Positions 9,997-19,911 of a stretch of DNA of 64,000 nt are shown here, piece after piece. Position 1 is the stretch's first letter. Each line of letters begins with the position of its first letter. Made by a program: the position numbers and the translations under genes. The notes beneath the pieces are model-generated. The model was not told where the DNA came from. It did no database searches and saw only the letters and a program-made list of their open reading frames with translations. Origin of the DNA: Symsagittifera roscoffensis (Eukaryota; Xenacoelomorpha; Acoela; Convolutidae). The stretch spans positions 17,705,318 through 17,769,317 of the forward strand of contig NC_087070.1 of NCBI RefSeq assembly GCF_963678635.1, given 5' to 3'.

Positions 9997-11982
9997 TTAA
10001 AGTTGTTTTTGAAATTCAACTTTCTTTAATATTTTAGATTGTGGGATGAATAATTTATAATTTTTACGTGGTTGATTTCTAAGTCGTGAAGACTCTCTAT
10101 GCTCTGATTTGTCGATTTGTTCTTGGGGTATTATTTGTTCTGTCATTTTTCTATTTTTTCTTTCTTTTTGAGATGTATTTTGATCTAGATTTTTTGTATT
10201 GTTTTTTGTGGTGGTTGATTTTGTATTTTGATTTCCGAGGTGAATATCATTTTGTTCCTTTGTTGTATTTTCCGTATGTGGGTCATTTTGAATAACTTTT
10301 AAACCTGTAAAAGAATATAATTGAGTTAGTTCGCGGAGTGCGTATTCTTTTGGATAATAAGGTAATAGGTTATTTCGGTGTTGAACGATTTCTTTTTTGT
10401 CTGAGTCGATGATTTTATATGTGACATCAGTGGGTTTTGTAATTATTTGGTATGGTCCTTTACGAAGGGGTTGTAACTTTTTTGAAATTCCTTTTTGAGT
10501 ATTAAAATTGGGTATTAAAACAAATGTTCCAATTTTTAAATCGGAGGCTGGTGTAAAGCGTGAATTTATTTGTTCATTAATATTTTGCCTTTGTAACAAC
10601 TTTTTTGTTACTTTTTGATAAATTTCATTGTGTTTTTTATCTCTGTTTAAAATCCATTCGGTGTGTGTACCGGAGGCTAATTTAAGAATTTGTGGGTGAT
10701 GAAAATGATCTTCATCGTGCGTATGTAATGGTAGGTTATAACAAATTGAGTCTTTATTTGGTTGACAATAACCTTGTGCGTTTTTATGAGAGTTGGCTGT
10801 AAACATTATTGGTTTGCGTGGCTTTTGGTTGAAAACCATTTCATATGGTGACATTCCTAAAGTTGTCGTGATTTGTGAATTATATGCTAAGGGAAATAGT
10901 TTTACATCTGCTGACCATTCGTTATATCTTGTATCATTTCCATTGATGATACATCTGAGGTATTCTTGTAATGAACGGTTCATACCTTCGACTAAGCCGT
11001 TTGTCCAAGGTGCGTGAGATGTACGTGGTTTGTGTTTGATGTTATATAGATGACATAGTGTGATGATTTCATTATTTATGAATTCTGTACCGTTGTCTGT
11101 AACTAAAATTTCTGGTAGTCCGAATTTTGCTATCCAGTGTTCATAAAGCGTTGTGTAAGCATAATAAGCGTTACAATGTGGTACTGGGTTAAGTGCTACA
11201 TAATGTGTAAATGCGTCAACAATTACCATAATGTAGGAGTTTCCTTCGGATGAGGGTGAAATTGGTCCTTTAGTATCAAATGAGATACGATGGTTAAAGT
11301 ACAAACTTTGTCCTTTAAAATCTTGATTTTGTGCTATTTGTTTTTGATTTGGGTAAGGTTTATTTAGTTGACATACTATACAGTCATTGCATAGTACTTT
11401 TATCCAAATTGGTGCATTTGGGAAATAAAAGTTTTGTATAAAATTTGAATATGTTTTCTCTGATCCAGAGTGTCCTTTAATATTTTGTGTATGTGAAATA
11501 TTAAAAGCTATGAGAATCATACTTAAAGGGAGACAGGGAACTGTAGATTCATTTAGTTTGTATTCTAGAAGGTCTGTGTTTTCGTTAATTGTTGTATTAT
11601 TGAATTTTCGAAAATATCGGAGGAGTGTTTTATTTCCTAAAATAGTTGTATCTGCCTTGACGGGTTTAGTTTTATATTTGTGCCATGATTTTAGTTGTCT
11701 AATTACTGGGTCAAGATTTTGGTATTGTTTCAATGTTGAAATTGTAATTGTTTCTGTTGGGGGGAGAAATATGTTTTCAATTTCTAATTTAGATAAGGGT
11801 ATTGTATCAAGTGGGTCATGGAGGTCAAAAACTTGATTTATTGTGTATTTTGAATCGTTTGTTTGTGGTCCTGATAAGTTTATTTTATCAGTTAAATTTT
11901 CTTTTTCAATTAGTGGAAAATGGTCTTTTTTAGGCGGATGTTGTTTTCTTCTTTTTTGTTGGGTGTTTAATTTTTTATCCAT
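9997..11982 (-). CDS. int: Element 1 integrase
   Basis: This 661-residue frame inserts the element's DNA copy into the host chromosome. An HHCC zinc site is visible (H164, H171, C201, C204), followed by a D,D-35-E catalytic core: D236 (FDTKG), D296 (TDNG) and E332 (VEG). A C-terminal region of about 560-661 is basic and Asn/Thr/Lys-rich. The frame overlaps the RT-RNase H ORF by 16 bases. A slippery heptamer, A-AAA-AAT at 11976-11970, lies immediately before the RT-RNase H stop, so integrase is probably made by -1 frameshifting; the ATG at 11982 may be incidental. The core looks intact. Confidence 0.88.
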   Translation of the reverse strand: MDKKLNTQQKRRKQHPPKKDHFPLIEKENLTDKINLSGPQTNDSKYTINQVFDLHDPLDTIPLSKLEIENIFLPPTETITISTLKQYQNLDPVIRQLKSWHKYKTKPVKADTTILGNKTLLRYFRKFNNTTINENTDLLEYKLNESTVPCLPLSMILIAFNISHTQNIKGHSGSEKTYSNFIQNFYFPNAPIWIKVLCNDCIVCQLNKPYPNQKQIAQNQDFKGQSLYFNHRISFDTKGPISPSSEGNSYIMVIVDAFTHYVALNPVPHCNAYYAYTTLYEHWIAKFGLPEILVTDNGTEFINNEIITLCHLYNIKHKPRTSHAPWTNGLVEGMNRSLQEYLRCIINGNDTRYNEWSADVKLFPLAYNSQITTTLGMSPYEMVFNQKPRKPIMFTANSHKNAQGYCQPNKDSICYNLPLHTHDEDHFHHPQILKLASGTHTEWILNRDKKHNEIYQKVTKKLLQRQNINEQINSRFTPASDLKIGTFVLIPNFNTQKGISKKLQPLRKGPYQIITKPTDVTYKIIDSDKKEIVQHRNNLLPYYPKEYALRELTQLYSFTGLKVIQNDPHTENTTKEQNDIHLGNQNTKSTTTKNNTKNLDQNTSQKERKNRKMTEQIIPQEQIDKSEHRESSRLRNQPRKNYKLFIPQSKILKKVEFQKQL

Positions 11983-13664
11983 TGTGAATATGGGATTGGT
12001 TTAAAAGTTGATGTTCCAAGTAGATCAACTTCATAGTGATTATTTTGACAATCTAAATAAAGTGGGAAGTGTTGTAGATTGTTTATCTGTGATTGTTCAA
12101 CATCAGTTTTTACTGCATATTTGCATTCTAGTCGGGGTGATGTTTCATTTTCTGCAAGGTAGAATTTTATATTTTTGGGTATTTCAACTGTGGTTTTACG
12201 TGTAAGTAATTCAGGTGGCGTATTTCGACTTAAGGTGTCTGGTAATGCACGATTTTTTCCTGCGGTCCAAACTATATGTAAGTTTGGGAATTTCATTAAA
12301 ATTAGTTGAAATCTATAAACTCGGTGGTTTGGATTAGACTTTTGTGTAAAAAGAAAGATGATTGGTTTATGGTCTGTGAATAGAACTGTGGGATGTTTTG
12401 ATCCAAGTATCAGAAATTCATATTCTGTTAGTGTATATATTATGGCTGTACATTCTCTCATTAGAGTTGAGAGTCGTAGCTCTGCTTGAGTGAATAATCG
12501 AGAATTTGCTGATATGAGGTTCATTTTATTTGTACCATTATGTGATTGTAATAATGCTGCGCCGATGCCAAAATTCGAAGCATCGCACATTGCATAAAAT
12601 GGTTGATTTGAATCTGGAATTGTGTTTGAAATTTGTTCAGTTAGAAGTTTTTTAATTTCTTCAAATCGTGCTTGATGTTCTGTATTCCATTCAAAATTAT
12701 TTTGTTGTCTAAGTATGTTATAGAATGGTCGTAGATATAATTGCATTTTATAAACATATTTGCTTAAAAAGTTTAACATTCCAAGGAATTCTTGGAATTT
12801 CTTTTTATTTGTTGGTGGTTGGAGTTTTTGAATAGCGTCTATACGTGATTTCAATGGAGTGATTGTTTTTCTTTCTATATTATGTCCTAAGAATTTAACT
12901 CTTGTCAAAAAGAAGTGTGATTTATCGGGGGCGGCCTTCAGATTTTCGTTCTGAAGTATTTGGTGATATTGTTCTAAAACATTGAACATTTCCTCTTTTG
13001 TCTGTGATTGCATAAAAACATCGTCTAAATAGGTGATTGCGTTTTTCTTGAGTATTAGTGGTCAAAAAATTTTGCTCATAAAAGCTGAAAATGCTGCTGG
13101 TCCTATGGATATTCCATAGAATAAGCGGTTGAATTCGAATTGTTGGTTTCCAATAACAAATTGTGTTAAACGTCGTGATTGTTCATCTAATGGCATTTGA
13201 TTATATGCACTATTCATATCTGCGGTTGTAAAGTATTTTCCATTTATTTTTGTTAAAATAACTTGTATTGGTTCAATAGGCCAATTACACTTTGATTCAT
13301 CTATGAGTGAGTTGAGGTATCTAGCGTCGAGAACGATTTTTAATGATTCTCCTTTAGCTAGAATGATAACAGGGTTGATAAATGTGTTACCTTTTGGTTG
13401 TTCTTCTTTATTTACTGGTGAGATTATATTGTATTGTTCTAAAATATCAAGTATTCTGTTCACTTCATCGTGTAAATGAATTGGTACTTTACTTGCTCTT
13501 TGTTTTTTGAAAACTGCGTCTGGTTTTAATGGGAGATGTAGTGATGAGCTGATTTTGCCAACATCAAATTTGGATGTTGCATAGACTGATGAATATTTAA
13601 TTAGCTGTTTGGCTAATTTTTCAAATTCGTCTTGTGTTATTTGTGAATGTTGGAAATTAAACAT
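11967..13664 (-). pseudogene. pol: Element 1 reverse transcriptase-RNase H, interrupted by one in-frame stop
   Basis: The frame encodes RT fingers and palm (the first catalytic aspartate is in TTADMNSAYNQM, residue 149 from the ATG at 13664), then a TGA at 13064-13062. The same frame then resumes, with YLDD at about 13031-13020, a thumb region and a complete RNase H. Counting from the ATG at 13013, the RNase H carboxylates are D144 (CDAS), E187 (REC), D214 (TDHKP) and D259. The stop falls between the two catalytic RT motifs, so this copy should not make functional RT unless the stop is read through. The frame is open upstream to 13751, overlapping the Gag-protease end in the +1 register. Confidence 0.85.
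11970..11976 (-). promoter_or_regulatory. Element 1 -1 frameshift heptamer (RT-RNase H to integrase)
   Basis: The minus strand reads A-AAA-AAT in the RT-RNase H frame, followed directly by its TAA stop (11969-11967). This fits the X-XXY-YYZ rule for -1 slippage, and the -1 frame continues straight into integrase. Confidence 0.6.
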
Positions 13665-13695
13665 TGTTAAAAATTTCTGTTGATTCTCTGTGTAG

Positions 13696-16600
13696 TTATT
13701 TATGTTGAATGTCGGTTTTTGTGAAATAATCCGTATTTCTTTTTTCGTTACTTATTATATTATTTATGGATAATTCTTCATTAAGAATTGTGGATTGACA
13801 AATATCTAATAATTGGAGTATATTATTTACGCGATACGCTTTTTCGTGTATCGGTGATATTGTAGCGTTGGTTTCGCAATAGCCTAAAAGTCCTAAAGGT
13901 AATGTTACTTGGTAAGGTGTATTGTTATATACATGTAAGGAAATAATATCTGAATTCGAGTTTTTCAAATATTTTATTGATGAGATTGTGATTTTGAAAA
14001 ATTTATGAATAGGTTTGAATTCAAAATCTGACATATAAAATTTTTGTTTGTTTTGCTTTTTATCATATTGGTGAACTTGCTTTATTGAAAGATTGTATAT
14101 GTTTCCTGATAGTGGTTTCAAGTGTTTTCTTTGTTGGTTATATATTGGATAGAATTTTGAAAAGAATGGTGGTTGTTTATTTAATCTTTGAAAAAATGTT
14201 AGGGATGTGTCTTTTGTTTTTGTATATTTATCTTTGATTATTATTTTACTATTCAAGATGTTGATTGTTGGTATATATTTAGAGATAAATGGTATTCCAA
14301 TGATATTATGTTTAATATCGGTGATATGGAATATTTGTTTAAATGGTTTATTTAAAATTTTGTTTTGCTCCATTGTTCTTGTGGGGAGAAGAAATAATTG
14401 AATTTTTCCGTAGTTTATTAATGTTGATCCTTGTGCTGTTGCTAGTTTACTGGAGGTTTCAAGAGGTGTTAGCTTTGGGTGTAAGGTTTTTATTTCATTC
14501 CATGTGGGAATGTTTATTATATTTGATTCTGCTCCTGAATCAATTAAAAAATCAATTTCAAGATCTGGTGGTTGAAATTCTTTGCTTCTTGGGCTTTCTA
14601 AAAGAAATGGTATTGTCCAAATTTTTTCTTTGGGTTGTTCTTTTTGTATATTTTGATAGATGTGATTTGTATTCAAGCATTTTGTTTTTGCGTTCTCATT
14701 GGGTTGATTTGTAGTGTTTATTTCATTAGTTTTTTGTGTCGTCGGTGTGGAATGGACGGGTTCAATATAATAATTGTGACGGAGTTCTGATTGATTCTCA
14801 TATATGTGTGATGAAAAAGGTTGTTCATATATAACAGGTTCATAGTCATTTTCGACTTTCATCATATTGATGGAGAGAGTGTTTTCTGTTTCACTTTCTG
14901 AATCTGATGATTCACAGTTGATTTGATTGAGTTGTAAAGTATCATTTACTGTGTCGTCAATACCTGGAGGGTCTGATGTTGTTTCTGGATTTGATTGTAC
15001 TTGATTTATATTCCTTTGATGTTTAGGTGTACTGCTTCTATGGCGATTATTAGAATTATTATAATGGTTATTATTCCTGTGTGGTGATTGGGAATAATTT
15101 CTATAACGATTATTATAACTTGAATGTCGATTTTGTGAATTATTTCGTGATCTGTTTTGGTAATTATTGTTTGGTCTGTTATAGTTCGATCTATTATATG
15201 AGTTATTCCTTGATCGATTGTTCGGGTAATTCTGGTTTCGGTTGTTTGAATAACTTCTATTCCGATTATAGGAGTAGTTTCTATTCCTATTGTATGATGA
15301 ATTTCGTGATTGGTTGTTTGGATAGTAATTATTTCTTGATTGGGAATTAGATCTAGAAACAAATCGTTGTGTATTTGAATTTGATCTTGAGTAGTTATTT
15401 CGACTATTTGGTCTATTGTAGTGATTTTGTGATGAATTTTGCGTGTTTCTTCGTTCTGGTGATCTTCCTCTATAACTTGAGTTATATGGTGATTGATTTC
15501 TTGTATAATTTGTATTGTTCGGGAGTGGTTTTCCTGAACTGTTGTTGCTGTAGACTGTTTTGTTCGGTAGATTTTGATCTTTTTTCATGTATTGATAGAA
15601 TGATTTATTTGGTTCTTTATATTTTTGAGGTTTATTTTGATTGTCTTGCTGTTTTTGTCTACATTCAGAAATACTATGTCCATATCGTCGGCAATAATTA
15701 CACCATTTTTTGAAAGATGGTTTGCCTTTAAAGTTTGGGTGTTTTTCGTAAATATTGAGTATTTCAGTGATTTTTTCAACGAGGTCTGTATCTGATTCCT
15801 GTATATTGTTTATATTTGCGGAAGCTGTTTCAATTCTGTTAACGTATTGTAATTTCAGATTTTCCGTTTCTTCGAGTTTCATCGTGATTTCTGCTTGTTC
15901 TAGTTTGTCTACTAGTTTTCGAAAATCTAAATCGGGTTCTCGAATTGAAGAAGGATGGGATGCTCTCTTTTTTATTGCTATTTTCCTTAATTGTGGTGTT
16001 AAGGTCATCATTAAGATTTCTGTCATCTTTGTGTTTTTATAGTCATGTGTATTTAATGAATATGCTTTTCGAACTAGTGTTTCGATTCGTACTGCTAATT
16101 GCTTGATGGTTTCGTTTGGTAATCTGCGAATTTCATTACATAAAACTCTTTGTTGTTGTTTGTTTCTTTCAGAGTCAAACATTTTTGAAAATTCTTGTGT
16201 AAACCTTTTCCAATTTGATTTTATTTCTGAAAACCATTTTTGGGCTGCGCCATCTAAAGTTGTTTGTATTAACGCTGTGCGTCGATGTATCCAGTTTTGA
16301 TGTAGTGGCGTATTAATTGGTTCAGGTCCTATATTTAAAATCAAATTTGCTGTTACTGCATTTAAATAATCTTCTACAGAATATTCAGGGTCTGTTCCTG
16401 TGAATACCATTAAAGGTTTATTTGATGTTATTGATGATCCACCCATAAGGTATGGATTCATAGTCATTTGTAATGATTCTGCTGCATTTGGCATTTGAGA
16501 AAAATTTGAAAGTTGATTTCTTGTTATTTCGTGTTGTTGAAGATAATATGGGAGTGGTATTTCATTTTGCATTTGTGTTGGTTGGTACGAGTTTGCAATC

Positions 16601-18219
16601 ATTGGGTTTTGTTGCTGAATTGGTTGAAAAGATTGTGTATTAATTGGGTTTTGTTGCTGAATTGGTTGTTGATTTTGTGTATCTATTGGTTGTGGAGAAA
16701 AAATTCTATTATATGTATGTGGTTTCTGTGTTCCTTGTCCACGATATTCTTGATTATAGGGTGCAAATATATCTGGTTGTAAGAAATCATCATCTGAGGA
16801 TAAGTAATCCATTTGATAAGATGTTTGTTTTTTATTTTTATTTTGTTGAAAAAATGGATAGTTTTCACTACGATCTTGTGGAGGATGTAAATTTGTTTGG
16901 AAATTTACTGAATTAGGTGGTGCCATTGGGTTATCCCAGTTTCGAGATCTTGTATAATTACTAAAATTTTTTCGTGGTTGATAATTTGTTTTTGATGGAT
17001 GTGTGTAATTATAATTATGGTCTGCAAAGTTGTTTCTAGTGAACGTTTTGCGTGTTTTTGGCGGTATTGTTATGGGTCTGTATGTTTGGTAATCCATGTG
17101 TGAATATTTTGGGGCAACCGAAGGTTTAACGGTTGATTGTAAGGTTACCTGTGTTTGTGAAGGGTTTGTATTTCTTGGTGTTGTTAAGTTTGGACGTATT
17201 GGTGAAATACTTTGTTGTGTAGTTGTTGTGTGTACGATTTCTTCATTTATGAAGTGTGATGGTGTCTGGATATCTTGTTGAGTAAGATTCCTAGTTCCAT
17301 TGAGGTTTTCATTGTGTATGACTGTAGAGTTTAAACTATTATTTTGCATATCGGGTAAAAATGTATTATAGTTTAATGGTGTTGCATCAATGGTTAATGG
17401 TATTACTCTTACATAATCTCTTACATAAGATATCGTACTTATTGCTTGACTTGAGATTGATTGTGGGAAGTTTATGAATGCGGGATGAGACCATTCGGGG
17501 TCCCAAACATAGTCTGATTGTTCTGCAATGGCAGTATCATCGTTTGAGTTTTGGGGTCTAAAGTTTTTTCTTGCTTGTGAAATTAAATCAATATTATGTG
17601 TGAAATAATCTATTATGAACCATGCCAAAATTTTTTGTAAGTCGTGTTTTGTATGTTGTGAAACTTCATCTTTCGTGAAATTTTCTTTAATTATATTTAG
17701 AAAACTAGAGAGTAGTGTGATTTCATGTCGTACTCTTATATGTTTAGATGTTTCTGTCGGTGAGACATTTGGTATCTGGATTTCGTTTTCTAATATCGAG
17801 ATATAACTATATATTATCGCAAAAACTTCATTGGTGAATATGGAGTTTGCTCTTTGTGAGTTATGATATTGGATGCTTTTTATATATTCTGAGAATACTT
17901 TTGAAAATTCTAAATCAAGGTCGTCTGTTTGAATTATATATTTACTGTGATTCTGGTTTGGTGAGCTGAATTCTATGGAGTAGATTCCGTATTGTTGTGT
18001 TAGGTTACATATATCTTTTAGATAGTGATCGATAATTTGTCTTTTGATTCTTAAATCTGGGAACTCTGTTTTACATGGACTGATTCCGGGTTCAAACAAA
18101 TTTAAGAGTAAATTTTTGCAAAATATATGCTGTCCTCTATCAGTGGTTGCATTTACTATAAAGGGGAAGATATCATCATCATCTGGACTTTCTTCACCTG
18201 GGGTGTGCGTTGAGCTCAA
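13696..18219 (-). CDS. gag: Element 1 Gag-protease, giant form
   Basis: About 1507 residues, two to three times the length of a usual Gag. Residues 1-590 are an extension with a possibly folded N-terminus (1-270) and a Gln/Asn/Pro-rich stretch. About 600-790 looks like a retrotransposon capsid region (KPLMVFTGTDPEYSVEDYL). A CCHC zinc knuckle follows (C840, C843, H848, C853), then an Arg/Ser/Asn/Tyr-rich, presumably RNA-binding tract (900-1070), an acidic patch, and a retropepsin site LIDSGA with D1227. The frame opens at 18237 and has no Met for about 290 codons. It overlaps the end of the 155-residue ORF1 in the +1 register, so Gag may be made as an ORF1 fusion or from a spliced RNA. Confidence 0.85.
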   Translation of the reverse strand: MSSTHTPGEESPDDDDIFPFIVNATTDRGQHIFCKNLLLNLFEPGISPCKTEFPDLRIKRQIIDHYLKDICNLTQQYGIYSIEFSSPNQNHSKYIIQTDDLDLEFSKVFSEYIKSIQYHNSQRANSIFTNEVFAIIYSYISILENEIQIPNVSPTETSKHIRVRHEITLLSSFLNIIKENFTKDEVSQHTKHDLQKILAWFIIDYFTHNIDLISQARKNFRPQNSNDDTAIAEQSDYVWDPEWSHPAFINFPQSISSQAISTISYVRDYVRVIPLTIDATPLNYNTFLPDMQNNSLNSTVIHNENLNGTRNLTQQDIQTPSHFINEEIVHTTTTQQSISPIRPNLTTPRNTNPSQTQVTLQSTVKPSVAPKYSHMDYQTYRPITIPPKTRKTFTRNNFADHNYNYTHPSKTNYQPRKNFSNYTRSRNWDNPMAPPNSVNFQTNLHPPQDRSENYPFFQQNKNKKQTSYQMDYLSSDDDFLQPDIFAPYNQEYRGQGTQKPHTYNRIFSPQPIDTQNQQPIQQQNPINTQSFQPIQQQNPMIANSYQPTQMQNEIPLPYYLQQHEITRNQLSNFSQMPNAAESLQMTMNPYLMGGSSITSNKPLMVFTGTDPEYSVEDYLNAVTANLILNIGPEPINTPLHQNWIHRRTALIQTTLDGAAQKWFSEIKSNWKRFTQEFSKMFDSERNKQQQRVLCNEIRRLPNETIKQLAVRIETLVRKAYSLNTHDYKNTKMTEILMMTLTPQLRKIAIKKRASHPSSIREPDLDFRKLVDKLEQAEITMKLEETENLKLQYVNRIETASANINNIQESDTDLVEKITEILNIYEKHPNFKGKPSFKKWCNYCRRYGHSISECRQKQQDNQNKPQKYKEPNKSFYQYMKKDQNLPNKTVYSNNSSGKPLPNNTNYTRNQSPYNSSYRGRSPERRNTQNSSQNHYNRPNSRNNYSRSNSNTQRFVSRSNSQSRNNYYPNNQSRNSSYNRNRNYSYNRNRSYSNNRNQNYPNNRSRNNSYNRSNYNRPNNNYQNRSRNNSQNRHSSYNNRYRNYSQSPHRNNNHYNNSNNRHRSSTPKHQRNINQVQSNPETTSDPPGIDDTVNDTLQLNQINCESSDSESETENTLSINMMKVENDYEPVIYEQPFSSHIYENQSELRHNYYIEPVHSTPTTQKTNEINTTNQPNENAKTKCLNTNHIYQNIQKEQPKEKIWTIPFLLESPRSKEFQPPDLEIDFLIDSGAESNIINIPTWNEIKTLHPKLTPLETSSKLATAQGSTLINYGKIQLFLLPTRTMEQNKILNKPFKQIFHITDIKHNIIGIPFISKYIPTINILNSKIIIKDKYTKTKDTSLTFFQRLNKQPPFFSKFYPIYNQQRKHLKPLSGNIYNLSIKQVHQYDKKQNKQKFYMSDFEFKPIHKFFKITISSIKYLKNSNSDIISLHVYNNTPYQVTLPLGLLGYCETNATISPIHEKAYRVNNILQLLDICQSTILNEELSINNIISNEKRNTDYFTKTDIQHK

Positions 18220-18661
18220 TTTTTCGTTCGATGACTGTTAATATGTAATTATCAATGTGTCTAATTGGTTGATTCCAATTGTATAAATGTACTGGTTTGT
18301 GTTTATACTGCTTTTTTATTCTTCTTTTTCCTCTTTTTGATGAATTTGAAGTTGTTTCTGAGTCAGAGAAATATAATTGATCGTGAATTGGGCAATTTTT
18401 ATCTATTGATTCTTTTAGTTTATAAAGTTCGTCTAAACTGTTGGTTTCTGATTCTGAAAATGCGTTTCGATTTTTTGAAAATCTTTTTCGTGTTATTTTT
18501 CTTTGTTTAGTTATTATTTTTCTCTTTAGTGTTTGTCGTTTTGTTCTGATATATCCAACTGTTTGTGTGTGTGGTGTGATTACAAGATCGTATTTTTTGT
18601 TATCTATTTCACAATTGTGTAAAACGATTGTTTGTTTATTTCTTAGGTTTTTAAATGACAT
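18194..18661 (-). CDS. Element 1 ORF1: basic 155-residue protein upstream of Gag
   Basis: It starts with a true ATG at 18661, the first good ATG-led ORF downstream of the leader. The product is strongly basic, with runs of Lys/Arg (TKRQTLKRKIITKQRKITRKR at about residues 39-59 and KRGKRRIKKQYKHK at about 109-122) around an acidic Ser-rich patch (FSESETNS). Its last 15 codons overlap the Gag frame, which lies +1 relative to it; the overlap ends ...CCC-AGG-TGA. It may be the N-terminus of Gag joined by a +1 shift, or a separate nucleic-acid-binding or regulatory protein. I recognise no family. Confidence 0.6.
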   Translation of the reverse strand: MSFKNLRNKQTIVLHNCEIDNKKYDLVITPHTQTVGYIRTKRQTLKRKIITKQRKITRKRFSKNRNAFSESETNSLDELYKLKESIDKNCPIHDQLYFSDSETTSNSSKRGKRRIKKQYKHKPVHLYNWNQPIRHIDNYILTVIERKIELNAHPR

Positions 18662-19891
18662 AAGGTTTAGGATGACGGGTGCAAAAGGTTGTTAAATGAT
18701 TTCTATTTGCTTAAACTGTTAGTCCTTACGATTTTTTGGTTAGCTTAACCTGGGTCTATTTGTTCAGGGTTGGAGAGAAAAGTATATCGATTCCGAAGAA
18801 TGATTTTATACTTTCTCGTGGCTAGTATAAGCTAAGGTGTTAACTTACTTAATCTTACTTAAGGGTAGTGATTGTGTTCAGGGTTGGAGAATAGTAAATC
18901 GATCCACAAGGTTCAGGTATAATTAGAACGCGAGTAGTTCGTTAGATACTATTTTAAACTTACTAAGTCTAAGATTTATCCTGGGTCTGGTAAGAGGGGG
19001 GATCAAGTGAAGGATGAATAACCGAAGTTCTTCACTGTTTATCCTAATTTGAATGATTAGTTTTGTTCAAAAATTTCTATTAGTCCTGGTTTTTTAGAAA
19101 GGGTTGGATAGTGAATCGACGTTTGAGGTCGTTAGACACTAGTTAAGTGGGTGGGGGAGAACAAAGTTGTTCTTTTTGATCCAAGGATAGGCCTTGATGA
19201 TCAAGTTTTAAATTTAATTAAATAGAAAATTATTTAAGATCCAAGGATAAGCCTTGATGATCTGATTTTAAAATTAAGTGAATTTAAGTTTAAATAATGA
19301 TTTAAATTTGTGTAAAGAAAAGATTTAGTATTTTTATGATTTTAGTGAGCTTATGAATGCTGTTATGTTTAGGTGATGAAGCTGGAACAACAGGATGATT
19401 TATAATTACTAACCATTTATTGTCATGCTACTAATTTTTATTTTGATTTTTCAATAAATATTTTTCAAACATGTTTTGTATATTACTGCAGAATTTAGGA
19501 AAACGATCTGAGATCTTTTTATCAATCGTTATTGTATATTAATAATTTTGTTTAGCGCCTGAAATGATTTTGAACATTGACTTCAAAATTTTATGTTTGC
19601 AAATGAAAATCTAAATTCATTGCTAGTAGTATTCTAAATACAAAAGTTTGTGTTGGCTTTTGCCGAACTATCATATAACTATATGGTAAGTTTCTACTTT
19701 GTCGTATGTCGTCTCTGGTTCGAGGTCTTCTTCCAATTCCGGGTAGTTCTGTTATCGTTCGGAATATTGGCTCTGATCTATTGAGTCGTAGAGACATTTC
19801 GATTAAATTATCGTCGTATAACATTTTGTAAATGTTTTGTCTAAATTCTAATCTATTATTGGTTAATTCTAAGCTATTAAGGTCTTGTTCG
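18662..19891 (-). other. Element 1 5' leader
   Basis: About 1.2 kb of untranslated leader without a supported gene. It holds internal direct repeats: GGGTTGGAGA/TA...ATCGA motifs near 18770, 18878 and 19100, and a pair of GATCCAAGGATARGCCTTGATGAT motifs near 19179 and 19240. Such repeats in a retroelement leader could be packaging or dimerisation signals; that is inference. Confidence 0.5.
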
Positions 19892-19909
19892 AGACTTATG
19901 GTCGCACCA
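19892..19909 (-). other. Element 1 primer binding site
   Basis: Two bases inside the 5' LTR the minus strand reads TGGTGCGACCATAAGTCT. It begins with TGG, the complement of the tRNA CCA end, at the place expected for a tRNA primer. On the plus strand, GTTCGAG lies just beyond, like a tRNA T-loop, so the match may be longer than 18 nt. I cannot assign the tRNA. Confidence 0.5.
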
Positions 19910-19911
19910 GA

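Noticed and set aside
15006-15713. Ile/Thr-rich minus frame and Tyr/Asn-rich plus frames
   Set aside because: Out-of-frame shadows of the Arg/Ser/Asn/Tyr-rich tract of the element 1 Gag.
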